Positions 42,201 to 53,562 of a stretch of DNA of 64,000 nt are shown here, piece after piece. Within the stretch, counting starts at the first letter, position 1, and every line of letters begins with the position of its first letter. A program made the position numbers and the translations under genes. The stretch is from assembly GCA_947846985.1 (NCBI GenBank), contig CANTUZ010000005.1:16712389-16776388 (forward strand), written 5' to 3'. A model generated the notes under the pieces. It did no database searches. It saw only the letters and a program-made list of their open reading frames with translations, and was not told the DNA's origin. Origin of the DNA: Fratercula arctica. Lineage: Eukaryota > Chordata > Aves > Charadriiformes > Alcidae.

Positions 42201-45200
42201 CCCACTGTTCTTTGAAAATCAGAACAGTAGAATCATCTAGTGCTCCCATAGGCTAGTGCTGGACAAGCTAAAAAGTCCCAAACACTTACCCTTAGCCAAC
42301 TATCCCTAACGGTCCCGTTATTTTTGCTACCCCCTTTCTTGCATGTTAAGAATCTAAGACCTTGTTTAAAAATGGTTTAAAAATGGTTTCTGCTGGAAAT
42401 TGTAATAAATAGTGCTTCAGCTTTTCAGATGTTAACAATATGATCAGATGAAAGCTGTATTTCAACAGAAAACAGACACAGCCTTAAAAATGCAGCAAAA
42501 ATATATAACACCAAATACAGCTACTCTACTGTTAAATTAATGTAGAACTCTTACAATACCATTCAACAACCTGCAGCTACTCTGCTCCCATTCCCCGCCT
42601 CCCCCAGTCTTTGGTTTGGGTCTACTCTCTGCTGGTTTGGGTTTTTTTTTCCCCACCCAATGCAGAGTCTTCTTCAGAAGAATATCTAGGATTTTCTGTT
42701 TCCCACTTTCCCTTTTTCCCCCCACCCACCTATCCCCAGTCTTTAAAATAAAATGCCTCTAGAAGTTTAAATAAATCAGAGTTTTTTAAAGTCTTGAGAA
42801 TTTTTGCAAGAAAATGAGTACTAAGTCAGAGTACCAAATCAACAGAGAAGAATGGAAAATCACAAGGCAGGTTTTTTTCCTATACAGCCAGCAACAAACA
42901 AACCAGGAGTGTGGGCACAGAAAAAAAGCAGTATGCTTTTGCTTATTAAATCAATGGTTGCAGGAAACTTAACAGATGGACTTGTATTATCAGAACAAAA
43001 AAATTTAAGATACAGTTACCTGAATAATTTCTTTTTAAGGTTATCTCTGAATATTGACAGGTTACTGGTTGTTTTGAGAGGCTTGGGGTGGGGGGGTGTG
43101 TGGGGCTGTTTTTGTCTTATTTAAATACAAACTTGATTTTTCCCTCCCTTCCAAAAGCTGAAAAAAATTACACACATTTTCCAACACAGTTCCAAAAGGT
43201 CAAGTACAGCAAATTCATTAGCCAGCACTACAGAAAGTCATTCTGGAATAGAATACAACATTTGTTGACAAACTATGCAGAGCAACAAATCGCTTTTTAA
43301 TATAAGTATTTGTAGAAATTAGTAGCCATGACCACTTACTAGTTGGTGGGCCTGTTGCCTGGTATGGTGGGTAGCTTGACGAAGCAGTAGGCCGAGAAAA
43401 GACTGGAGGTTCTTCACCAAACACAACAATCATGACCTGAATCAGTTCGAGCAAGTCTGACTGGGGCTATGAGGGTAAGCAAATCACAAGCTGTTGATTT
43501 TGTTAACAGACAGTTTAACTATAACAACAAAATGGTAATGATTCATCAGCTCTCAAAAGCCATCCTTTTATTTGTGGTTTTTAAAAAATATTTATATATA
43601 TCTAAATATTAAAAAGTCAACAAGATATATAACACTATATCTATATATATAGATATACATCTCACACACACACATACATGTGCATATTTAACTTCCTTTA
43701 TAGACTTCTTTACAGATTGCAAACCCAGCCAGCTGGTATTCAAAACTGTATAGCAAAATACAGCTGTGGTAGTGCTTACACTCAGAATAAACTGGGTAAT
43801 ACACGGTTTCATATCAACTGCAGGGCAATAAATGACTGTGCAATGATGGATTACAATAATTTTCTAAAACTTAAATCCACTCTCCAACATGAAAGAAGTA
43901 CAGATCACTAGGTTTTCAGACATTTCAGTTTCATAGATCATATAGCTTTTGCTCAAGTTCAGAATGGTTCAAGAGAAAATATATTCTAACCCACTAAGGA
44001 GTGGCACAAACCTCTTTTAAATATAGCTAAACTAGGCATCTCAGTTTATTACTACGGTTAATGTAGGCATGATTTCCTTTCACCAAAATAAGGACAAACA
44101 TCATGAAGGCAATACCAGATTAAATATCCTATTTCCAAATTTTCTTAGCTCTGTAATCTACTTATTTATTTTTACCAACCTCTCAAACAGAATGAATTCT
44201 CTATCACCTGTATCTTAGATGATTCTCTTGCTTGTGGCAAGAACTACATCCTGATCTGGGCAGTCATGCTTAACAAATTTATTCCTGTTAATCACTTTTT
44301 ACAGAACTACGCATCTTGTATCATTCTTCTGACCTTGACAGTACAGTTTATCTTCTTTACAAGTCCATGCTTTGGTCAAAACATCTATGAGGCCTGCACT
44401 GCTCAATGCCTTTATTTATTGGTAAAGCAAATATATCCACATACTTGAAAAGAAGTCCAAGTGCTTATACAAGTCCATTTTAGTCACAGAGATTAATTTT
44501 AGCCCACAGATGTTTCACAGAATTTGTAATTTCCCTTCTGTAAGCATTCTTATCACACAGATCATCACAACAGCGTCTTGCCAGGGAAGAATGCCTATGC
44601 TGCACTGTTTCATCAGACAAACTGTAACTAAACGATGCAATTAACGAGGCAACAGAATGCAGCATCCTGAACTTTAAGAATTACAAATAACAAGCAATTG
44701 TTTTCATTTAAAAGAATGGTTTAAGATCTCAAATAAAGAGGATTATGGTTTTTGTTAAAGATGATACAACTATCCCTAAAGGTATTCACAACTGAGAAAT
44801 TTGAGCATTTCGAGTTCCATATACTTACGTATTTCCATTCATGCAGATAAGGAAGGTATATCTTTCCATTTGCATCAACATGCTTCCCAGTTTTTATTGT
44901 CATAGAGCTAGTGGGTTTAACAAAACAAATTGGGGGGTTGAAAGGGTAGGTGTCCAGCAGCCACAAGCAAATTGGGATATTGTATGTATTACCTAGAAAA
45001 GATATTTTGAAAGATTTTAAAAGTTACTCCAACTCTAACTGTCCTATCCAGATTTATAATAAACTCTTTAACCCAGTAAATTCAACTGCGCAGCATGAGA
45101 AGCTAAAGCTGAAATCTACTAATAACATTCAACAAAGAGATCACAATATGGCTATGAACTCAACATTTTTCAGAATAATTTAATTTTGATTTACATTATC

Positions 45201-48200
45201 ATTTACTACTAATGTATTATGTCATTTGTTCTACAATGCATAATTTTTAGACTCTAATCTGAATTATCGTTAGCTGCAGCAATAAATGGCTTGCAACACT
45301 CATCCAATTGAGAAGCTTGAAAAGTATTGAAAGAAAAGAGATGTTAGAGCACTGTACAAGAGTGAAGAAACAATGCTCAACGTTAACATTTTATTCCACA
45401 GCAAAAATAGGGAACAACTTCTTTAAAACATTATACTTTGGACAAGTAAAGGATTTCTAGAAAATAATGATCACCGAAATAGTGACGTTGAACCATGACA
45501 TATCTAAATAGTTTTTCATGTAATTTGGGAAAACAACGGTGGTGGTGATAATGATAAATGCATACCTCTGTAAGGCACAGGAATGGTTCCACTGAGACTC
45601 ATCAACTCCCTAGATGAGCCATCATTAAAAACTGAAAGGGAACAAACAGTATTTTTAAAACAAACATATCTAATACATTAATCTCTGTTCAGGTTATACC
45701 CCATCTATTTATTAACATAAGTTTTCAGATGTTACACATATATAAACTCAGCTTGAAAGGTTCTGCTCTTGCACATTTATGAACTAGCAAATGACTGTCT
45801 ATGGTCAGGTAACTTCTTACGAATAACATATTTCTGAGAAATGAATGACTAATTATTGTCAAACTACCTTCATTGCAAATAAAATTGTTTCCTCATTCAG
45901 AGACCAAGTAAAACATGTTGGAACTACACAAACTGCAAATCATACAAATTGCTGCAAAGATAATCTGAACTCAAACTTAATCTAAAAATCAAACCATCAT
46001 TTTAGGATTACAAAGAATTCCTTATGCTTTCTCCAAACAAACAGTTCAGCAAGAATACTGAAAACTACTGTGCCTTAGGCATTTATTACATAATCAGTAC
46101 AGGTAATTTAACCAAACAACACTACACTGAAGAGGAAGAAATGCGTAGCACTTGACTCACTGCCACATCTTAGTCTTAGTTCACCGACTGCACAGGAACC
46201 CTGATCTCAATTTACTGAGTTGCTGTATTTAGTTTTCCCATCCTTTCAATCCAATAGATTATTCTTGGCTGAACAGATCAACTTCTGGTAATAAAGCTTT
46301 TATTTTCCTAATTTCACCTGAAAGTCTCTAGTCATACTTCAAATGTAGCTTATCGTGTACAGTTGGTTTGGTGCTTATGTTCTGCAAAGGCAGGTAGAAC
46401 ATGCTGGGACTTAAATGGGGGTATATCTTTCATTATTAATATAAACGTGAAAATTATCTCAACAGCAACATAACCATTTTCTTGTTGCTCATTTCACTGC
46501 TCCAAATTGTAACAATTTTCTGTAAGTGGTTCTGTGCTCAGCCTTTCTCAAGCAGCTCAGAAACAGTTAAGTAATGCAAATAGACTTGCAACAACTCAAA
46601 GCTGTCTGGAATTCTGACCACTATCGTTGTGCAAACCTGCAATGCCAACCACAGTCCTTTCACTATTGTTTTTGATTCTCCAGTCACCGCACGAACTTTT
46701 GTTTCTGTGACAGCTGCTGGCTTGCAGCTATTCAAGTAAAAACTAATTTATGTTTTACCCATCCATGTCCTTTTTTAATACTTCTCAATACAGATTTAGA
46801 ACTTAGAAAGCAGACGACTATAAAATCTCTGATGATGTATTAGTAATATAAATTAGCTCACAGAGGAATCCCACAGGTAACAGTTAAAAAATGGTGATCA
46901 GAAGGAGGATGACCTCAGCAGCTATGCTGGCTCGTCATATCTTGTGAAACCGTGCCCTCAGATTCTGGAGCTGTCCTTAGATATCATCTTCATTTAACGC
47001 ACTCGAATTTAGTTAAAGCCTTTAAAATAGCTAACAGTGATTGTCATTGTTAACTTACATTGCAAAACCCCTCATACCAATTTTCTATATACCTAACCAT
47101 GTTTTGTTCATACTCTTAAGGACTGCCACAATTACTTTTAATGAAGTTTTGTTCATCGATTTATAGTTCTTTATAAATAGAACTCTAAAAACATCCTTAT
47201 ATGACAGCAAAGCTGAATTTATAAGATACCAGCAATCTCAGGACACAAACTGATATGACATCGCTGAGCGATTAACTAAAAGTTAAGCTGTGAAAAATGC
47301 AACACTTCTTGGCAGATTAGACAAACTCAGTAATATAGAAAGCTTATTTTAGAAAATAACTGTATTTCTAAGAAAGTATTGATGTCAAAGATCAAGAACT
47401 CAAATTATGTCTTCTAGTTTTAATCTTCTTTTTCCCCACAAAAACTACCAAATATATCTAAACCATCACCAGTTCAATAACAAACATTTTCTCATGCACA
47501 GACTAACCATATGAATCCATGACAGGTTTGAGGTCCTTGTACTGAGTAATAACACTGGTCGTCTCCTGTATAGTTAGGTCTCTATACTTATACTGGAAAA
47601 CAAAAGAGAAAGAATGACTTTAGAGACTAAATTTTCAGTGTAATTTAATTTGGTTTTGTTTTACCCAATAGACTGCATTTATGAGAGTTTACATTGATAT
47701 ATGGACATTCTTATCCACTCTTATTTTGGAATAAGAATTTATTTCTCCATATTACTTAACTGAACACTGCCTATATAACTCATCAAACTTTAACAAGGTG
47801 TTAAGATGTTTTTAAGTCTTAAATAAGGGTCCATATATCAAGTGATTTGGGGAAAGCCACTGCATTTTCCTCCAAGTTCTACCATAACCAACAGTATCTG
47901 AGAGACGTACGTGGATCTGAAAAAAACAAATATAGTGATGTTTTGAACCTCACAGATATCTTTCATAGCACTTGACCAGTACTTTCAAGTATTTTATCAA
48001 CTAGAAAGCAGACGTTTCAAGGCACGATATTTTATCAGTAATAATACTGGGTTTACCCTCTTCCTTTTATCAGGAGCAGGGAGTAACTCACAACACAGAT
48101 CTGTAAAACACATATACACTACTACAGAATTTCACAGTCTCAGAACTATAATCCACAGACAATAAAGGAGATGCTCCTGGGCAACAGAGAGCTCGTTCAC

Positions 48201-51200
48201 TGAGTGGCACAGCTCTTTAACCTTGTAGCCATTCCTCCTGATAACTAAAGAAAAAGAAAGCTAATAAGTGTCCCTTGACAATGCTTTCATTGTAATAAAA
48301 TTAAAAAATAAATTAGAGTCTTCAAGGGCCTTAAGGAACATAAGCAGACAGCATCCCTTCATTCAACCACGGTCAGAAGTCAAAGGGCTTAACATAATGA
48401 AATGTTCGATACCCAAAGCACGCAGATGTTAACAACATCTGAACAAATTAATTCAGATATTATCCAAGAGCAAAGTATGGTGCCACAGCTAAAAGTCACC
48501 TTTGCTCCGACAAACACTCATGAGTTGTGAAGCTTAGAAACTAACTCTTCTTCCTATCGTCCACATAGATTGACAAGGATGCTACTCCTGGGCATGGTAA
48601 CTTTCATTTAACGAGCAGAGATGAACACACCATGCCGCCTCCCATGATGCCACCTTAGTCTACAAAAAGCATCTGCGCTTTGGGAGACACTGCAACTTAC
48701 CTTCCTGAAATGACCAAGGCCAAAACAACCATATGGTCAGTCTGCAAAACACTGATCTGTGAGAAAGAAAGCAACCCCTCCAGTAGGGATTACTATTATT
48801 CTAGTAGGGATCCCTGCATGTGCAGGGAGGCACCACCATAGACGTCAATCAGCCCAGAGAGTCAGGGCAGCCCCTGGATGCTGTTTTGATGGGAGGGCTG
48901 CAGCAAAGCATCTCAGCCTCCTCTGGAAAGTGGGTGCAGGATTGGGATTGTGCAGGAAGAGCTTGACAAGGGAGAGACAACTTTCCTAGCATTTGAGTAC
49001 ATTCCTCCCTCCTTCCCCAACACCTAGTGGAAGTGAGAAATAGATAACAGGCGTTGCTAGAACATGGAGACAGAGGTCTGTGAAATTTCAGCTAGACCAG
49101 CCAGAGACTGGCAGAACATACCCGCATGACTGAACGCGTTACTACAACACGAATGGGAGCATCTCACCAGCTACTTTAAAAAGAAGGGGTCTTTTTATAG
49201 GAATGTAGCTTATGGTGCAGGATATAGGCTCAAGAAGATTGGCATAATCGCTATTAAAAAAAGAATTGGCTTCCACTAACAGAAGCTCCTAACAAGCACA
49301 AGGAATCAGAGTCAGGATTTAACGCCGCTTTTGGCACAGAAGTCTTTAGTTGGTTTAGTCAAGAAATAGATAAAACAATGCCTGCCTGCTCAGCAGACAT
49401 ACTGGGATTCTGGTACACAGTGGTTGATAGGGCTGATAAAAACTAGCTTTGGTCATCTGGGGTGCTTTTAAAAATTAGGCCCAACACCTGAAAATTAAAA
49501 AACATTTTCATATGTCTCTTAAAACTAAGAAAAAGAATATTGCTGCAAATAATTTTTACACTGAGTGATGAATAATTACTTAGTAGAGATATGCTTGTAA
49601 GATTCCAGCTACTGCCACAAGCGAAAATGGTACATCAGCTATTAATTTCAGCACTTAGATCCAGATAACTGCAGAAGATCTAAGTTCTGTATATTAAAAT
49701 GACAAATGAATAAGTTTCCCTAATGAGAATGATAGCTTTTCTAGAATTTTTTATTATTTAAAACACAAAGTATACTCTCTTATCCTTATTTATCTTTTCC
49801 ATTGTAAGGTGTCCTAGAATATTAGAAGACAATCTTTTCCTGTGTCCATACAGTAAGTAGCTGAGCATTTCCCATAAATGTAAAAATCTCATTGGAAAAT
49901 ATAAGATCCTAGTGATTTCTACAAAGGTAACTAAAATTCATTAATTTGAATTCTTTCTAAACTTTTTTTTTCCTCCTCCATTCTCAGATGACAAATGCAT
50001 CATCCTCATTTTACATACCAGGAAACAGATAACAGAGAGATGAACCTTTTCAAGATCAGACAGCAGGTAAATACCTGAAGTCAAATTAAGTGTTTATGTT
50101 CAGCCAAACTAGGGCTTAAGTCTTTTGTTTTCTCACACACTGAACCATTAAATATGGGAAATATCACTAAGCTTCACTCTACAGAACATAAAGTGTAACT
50201 ATTTTTGAAAAATAAAGTAGTAAAATAGTAACTTCCATTTTTCATCAGCTATTAAGTACATTGCACTTTGAACTTAACTTCAGAAAGTAAAATGGGGATA
50301 TAAAATGGGCAAGTGTTGGGGAAAGAGGACACAGGACTACCTTAAATTCTGTTTCTTCTGTGCCATGGCAATAATTCATTGAGGGAAGATAGATGTATAC
50401 AAATACATACATGATCTCATTTGCTGACACTGAGTTAGTATTCAGTACTTATCTTCAAGCTGATTAAAAAAAAATTGCTTATGATTCTATGCAGTTGAAA
50501 GACCCTTTAATGAGATTTCTTCAGTTCTGATCAGATCCTCACCTATCGTATTTCATTTTAAAATCAAGAAAATATAACGATTAAACGTTGTTACAAAAAT
50601 CCCCCCAAACAAAACCATAGCTGGCCCTAAGCATTCAGCCTTAGGGGTTTTCATTTCAAGCTGCTGGACAAAGCGCAGTTTTCACCGGAAGAGTAGCACA
50701 ACGACAGATGGATCTGTGTGATTCAGTGATTAATGATTTACCTTCCAAGAGATTTTCTTTTTGTCTTAAACAAGGCTGATAAAACCCCCACCCTTACCCT
50801 CGTCAGTGAAGTTGAACTTGCCTCCCACCCTCATTTAACCGGTGCACGCAAATGACGCTATACAACCCAACAACCCCCCACCGCAGCTCTGCTCCACCTC
50901 GATGCACAGCAGACTCAGCCAGGCAAGCGGTTTCTATTCAGCTTTTACCAGCAATACCCGAACTCAGAACTAAAGTTTCGTAGCACTACAAATAACAACA
51001 TATTTTAGGGTTTCGGTGCACCACACTTCCCTTTACAAACTAACTCAATTTACACTCTCCACACACCACCTCTCCACTGCTGCTTCGCCCGCCCGTCGAC
51101 ACCACGATCCCCGCAGCTCCCCGCTACCCCGGCACAAAGCCGCAGGCTGGCGAGTGACCGCCCCTGAGGAGGAAAACGGGAAGGGGGAGCCGGCCGCTGC

Positions 51201-51390
51201 CGGGGGCCAGCGCCGAGGCTGAAGGGGACACGGGGCCCCCGCTGAACCCCGCCGCCCAGCCCCTCGCCACGGGCGCCGCAGAGGCTGGCCCGCCCGGCGC
51301 ACCGGAGCGGGGAGAAGGGGCTCTCGGTGCCCCCGAGCGCGCCGTTACCTTGGTGAGCATTTTCTTGAGCTGGCTCTCAGAGACCGCCAT
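30130..51390 (-). CDS. TSG101: Tumor susceptibility gene 101, ESCRT-I subunit, ten coding exons
   Basis: ESCRT-I component that recognises ubiquitinated cargo and P(T/S)AP motifs during endosomal sorting, cytokinesis and membrane budding. Exons in transcript order: 51349-51390, 47508-47592, 45566-45631, 44829-44992, 43340-43466, 40670-40736, 38846-38934, 32945-33147, 31228-31467, 30130-30219. They total 1,173 nt, 390 aa, the same length as human. The UEV domain covers about residues 2-145, with Tyr63, Tyr68, Asn69 and Met95 of the PTAP groove. Tyr110 in KIYLPYL stands where a true E2 has its catalytic Cys, so no conjugating activity is expected. A Pro/Tyr/Gly-rich linker follows, then a coiled coil from about 235 to 310, the internal PTAP at 320-323, and the C-terminal steadiness box ending GLSDLY. 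The ATG lies in a perfect GCCGCCATGG context. No disruption is seen. The gene converges on LDHA and follows UEVLD in the same direction. Confidence 0.97.
30220..32944. other. TSG101 introns 8 and 9 (around exon 9)
   Basis: Intron 9 is 30220-31227 and intron 8 is 31468-32944. A T-run lies at about 30,850-30,862. No other exon or repeat was recognised. Confidence 0.8.
31228..31467 (-). CDS. TSG101: TSG101 exon 9 (residues 282-361)
   Basis: 240 nt, phase 0 at both ends; acceptor TTTTAG, donor AAG|GTAGGT. It encodes the end of the coiled coil, the PTAP motif (320-323) and most of the steadiness box. Confidence 0.97.
32945..33147 (-). CDS. TSG101: TSG101 exon 8 (residues 214-281)
   Basis: 203 nt; acceptor TGTGCAG, donor GTG|GTAAGC. 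It encodes PSRDGTISEDTIRASL and the heptad-rich coiled coil. Confidence 0.97.
33148..38845. other. TSG101 intron 7, the largest
   Basis: 5.7 kb of AT-rich sequence with A/T runs. A locally GC-richer patch at about 37,420-37,880 has overlapping ORFs on both strands (plus 37,468-37,764; minus 37,603-37,875) that I cannot identify and consider unproven. Confidence 0.7.
38846..38934 (-). CDS. TSG101: TSG101 exon 7 (residues 184-214), tandem acceptor
   Basis: 89 nt using the CAG acceptor; the overlapping AAG three bases upstream (exon start 38,937) adds one Ser and keeps the frame. It encodes the Tyr/Pro-rich linker ending QPPVTTVG. Donor GTTG|GTGAGT. Confidence 0.93.
39984..40030. repeat. Short tandem duplication, period 25
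   Basis: ATAAGGACATAGTAATAAAA and ATAAGGACACAATAATAAAA units, two copies with two substitutions, in TSG101 intron 6. Confidence 0.75.
40670..40736 (-). CDS. TSG101: TSG101 exon 6 (residues 162-184)
   Basis: 67 nt; acceptor ATTTAG, donor CGAG|GTAAGA. It encodes the linker SYVPGIPGGISPYPAG. Confidence 0.95.
43340..43466 (-). CDS. TSG101: TSG101 exon 5 (residues 120-162)
   Basis: 127 nt; acceptor CATAG, donor ACTA|GTAAGT. It encodes the last UEV helix (PQSDLLELIQVMIVVFGEEP) and the start of the linker. Confidence 0.97.
43636..43674. repeat. 22-bp AT palindrome followed by a (CA)n tract
   Basis: TATATCTATAT and its exact reverse complement (43,636-43,657), then CTCACACACACACATAC. It looks like ordinary microsatellite-type sequence in TSG101 intron 4. 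Confidence 0.8.
44829..44992 (-). CDS. TSG101: TSG101 exon 4 (residues 65-119)
   Basis: 164 nt; acceptor TTCTAG, donor ATAC|GTAAGT. It is the UEV core with Tyr68, Asn69, Met95 and Tyr110. It has the same length and phase as the matching UEVLD exon. Confidence 0.97.
45566..45631 (-). CDS. TSG101: TSG101 exon 3 (residues 43-65)
   Basis: 66 nt; acceptor TTTCAG, donor AGAG|GTATGC. It encodes VFNDGSSRELMSLSGTIPV and the Tyr63 region. Confidence 0.97.
47508..47592 (-). CDS. TSG101: TSG101 exon 2 (residues 15-43)
   Basis: 85 nt; acceptor TTTCCAG, donor TATG|GTTAGT. It encodes YKYRDLTIQETTSVITQYKD and the following UEV helix. Confidence 0.97.
47593..51348. other. TSG101 intron 1
   Basis: 3.8 kb. 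A small hairpin-forming CCCTGCATGTGCAGGG lies near 48,812-48,827. The last few hundred bases before exon 1 (from about 51,050) are GC-rich and belong to the promoter island. No coding exon recognised. Confidence 0.75.
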
Positions 51391-51620
51391 GGCGGCTGGA
51401 CCCTCCTCCGCCCCCGGTGCCGCCGCCGCCACGCACCGGCCCGGCCCGGCCCAGCCGCCCCTACATACAAACAGGAAGCGGCCTCGCACGCCCGCTTCCG
51501 GCAGCAACACCCACTTCCGCGAAAGGCGTGCGGGTAGTGACGACACTTCCGGCCGCTCCCCAGGCTGCCCGGAGACGCCCCTGGGGGGCGCTGCGCTCTG
51601 GCGGTAGTTTGTGTGTTAAA
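51050..51620 (-). promoter_or_regulatory. TSG101: TSG101 CpG-island promoter with three ETS-type sites
   Basis: This is a dense CpG region spanning exon 1. Upstream of the ATG, ETS/GABP-like TTCCG cores occur at about 51,496-51,500, 51,513-51,520 (ACTTCCGC) and 51,545-51,552 (ACTTCCGG, the full CCGGAAGT consensus on the minus strand). There is no TATA box. This fits a housekeeping promoter. The start site, probably between 51,400 and 51,500, cannot be read. Confidence 0.7.
51349..51390 (-). CDS. TSG101: TSG101 exon 1, coding part (residues 1-14)
   Basis: 42 nt, MAVSESQLKKMLTK; donor AAG|GTAACG, phase 0. The start lies in the CpG island with a GCCGCCATGG context. Confidence 0.97.
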
Positions 51621-51644
51621 AAGACTTCACAGAACATACGAAAA

Positions 51645-53397
51645 ATCATTCGTAGTGCGGTTTATTGCTAAAAAATATTAATTTCCCATGAGAATGTGAA
51701 GTGCCATGTCCGTGCCAGTTATTTTTCAAGAAATACGACACAAAACACCAGAGCAAGGAGCCAAGACTAGTTATTTTATAACATAAGCATCAACTTAAAA
51801 GACATCCCTGGAAGGGTTTGCAGCATTTAATAAATTTGCAGCTATTAATTAAAAAAAAAAAAACCAAAAAAAACCAAAAAAACCCAAACAAAACACCTGG
51901 ACTAGTAACAGGAGAATAAATGCTCAACAGATTAAACACAAGACCATGAAGAACCGACATAAAACCATAATTTGATGCTGTTTTTTTCCAAAGTAAGAGA
52001 AAAAAACACCAACAAGCCCCGAGGTCCAGCAATTGTTTTGGGTGTTGTTTTTTTTTTTAATATAGCAGCAAAGTTGGTCACCTGCAGCCAACACTAATTT
52101 TGTCCTATCACTCACCACCATTTCATGAAAAAAAAAAAAAAAAATCTGATTTAATGAAGGTTTTTTTCTTTCTATTTTTATCTTAATTCTGAGATGAATA
52201 TAAACCCAGAATTGCTTGTATGCCTGACTCCTGGTGAGATATGGAAGACACAAAGGAATAGGTCCTTCGCTCTGACACAGACCGACTTTTTCTTGGAAAC
52301 CTTCAATATTTAACCAGTCACTCCTCTAAACATGGAAGGATGTTCCTAAGCTGCACGCAGCAGGAGCGGAGCCCACATGTTTACCAGTGCAGTGAATCAA
52401 GAAGTTAGAAAACCCCCCCCAAAACCTTTTTCACCACATCCTCGGCCTCCCCCGAGGAGGGTTATGGGTTCCATTGCCTTCTCAAGCTGATGTATCCCCC
52501 TCAGGCGGATGGAAAGCTTTCTGACATCAGCCTGGCTTTGGATCAGGGCCTAAGCTCGCAGATACTTCTGCAATACTTAACTGCCAGATTTTGTTCTTTA
52601 TTTGAAGCCCACCCCCTGCTCCTCCCTGTCCGGAAGAGCATCTCTCCCAGTGCGGCACAGGATGAGTCTGCGTGTATGTACCGGGAAATGCAGATGCTTA
52701 ACGCTTTGAATGTCCTTACAGAGTAAGAGCAAACAAGTCATCACCAGAAAGCCTCAGATGTCATTAAACATAGAGCAGAAATGCATATCCAATACTTCAG
52801 GTTTGAAGGGCACTGCTAACGTCATGCTTTTAGCTTTTTTTCCCCTTAGTAACAAGCAGGAGTCCATTGACATAAGAGCATCTGTGATAGGCATGAAAGA
52901 GCGATCTACCGAAGTGCATCCCCTGGTGCCCCGGAGAGCTGCAGCATGGATGTTTCCTAGACGAGCCCCTGATGCCGCAGTGAAAAACCTGGAGGCAGAG
53001 TTCTAGCGGGCTCTGCACACTGGAGTTTCCGCAGAGCTGGGTAAAGCCACTCTCCCAGACTGTGTCCTAATGAGGTGCAAAGAGCTAAGAATAACCCAAG
53101 AATCGGGCTATAATTAGCAACAAAAAAACACAGGCAAAAGTCAGCTGAATGTAGGTAAAACATTCTTGCGCGTTACCCTCCTCATTTTGGCTTCCAAAAG
53201 TGCACTTTTCAAATAAGAAATTATTGTGCAGCACATTATTAAATAACTTGAACCAAAACTGAGAAAGCACTTTTCGGAAGTAAAGTAAACAAACCTCCTT
53301 GTTTTATATATAGAAATCCATATGTACCAAGCAAGCCTTTTTGCCTAGCGAATCTCCAGATTTTGTGAGCAGACACCATGGCTTCCCTTGCGCTTGC
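51645..53397 (-). other. UEVLD: UEVLD 3' UTR (if the distal poly(A) signal is used)
   Basis: About 1.75 kb after the UEVLD stop, with no coding exon recognised. It includes an A-rich tract on the plus strand at about 51,850-51,893. If the AATAAA at 52,597 is used instead, the UTR is about 0.8 kb. Confidence 0.45.
51661..51666 (-). terminator. Candidate UEVLD poly(A) signal AATAAA
   Basis: Minus-strand AATAAA in TAGCAATAAACCG, followed by a GT/T-rich stretch (TATGTTCTGTGAAGTCTTTTT) that suits a downstream element. Another AATAAA nearer the stop lies at 52,597-52,602. Which is used is not decidable here. Confidence 0.5.
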
Positions 53398-53562
53398 TTA
53401 CAGTTTCAGTTGCTGCTGAAGGTCATGAATTGACCCTGCACCGCTTTGCAGTTTCTCTTGCACTAGTGGATCTTCTTCTAGTTTGACCATTTCAATCACG
53501 CCGTTGGTTCCAAGAACACAGGGTAGACTTAAAAACACTTCACTGTTTATATTGCAACACCC
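53398..53562 (-). CDS. UEVLD: UEVLD last exon, coding part
   Basis: 165 nt including stop TAA, exactly the length of the LDHA exon 8 coding part. It encodes [19 protein letters not shown] and ends LQQQLKL. Acceptor TTTCAG. Confidence 0.96.
   Translation of the reverse strand, partial: GCCNINSEVFLSLPCVLGTNGVIEMVKLEEDPLVQEKLQSGAGSIHDLQQQLKL

Larger units (their letters stand above)
38935..43339. other. TSG101 introns 5 and 6 (around exon 6)
   Basis: Intron 6 is 38935-40669 and intron 5 is 40737-43339. Intron 6 has a 22-base tandem duplication with period 25 (39,984-40,030). Intron 5 holds a 32-nt exon-like segment at 41,505-41,536. Confidence 0.8.
43467..47507. other. TSG101 introns 2, 3 and 4
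   Basis: Intron 4 is 43467-44828, intron 3 is 44993-45565 and intron 2 is 45632-47507. Intron 4 carries a TATATC palindrome and CA repeat near 43,636-43,674. No other gene was seen. Confidence 0.8.

Noticed and set aside
52490..53006. Plus-strand ORFs antisense to the UEVLD 3' UTR
   Set aside because: No similarity recognised, no promoter or poly(A) context; chance frames.
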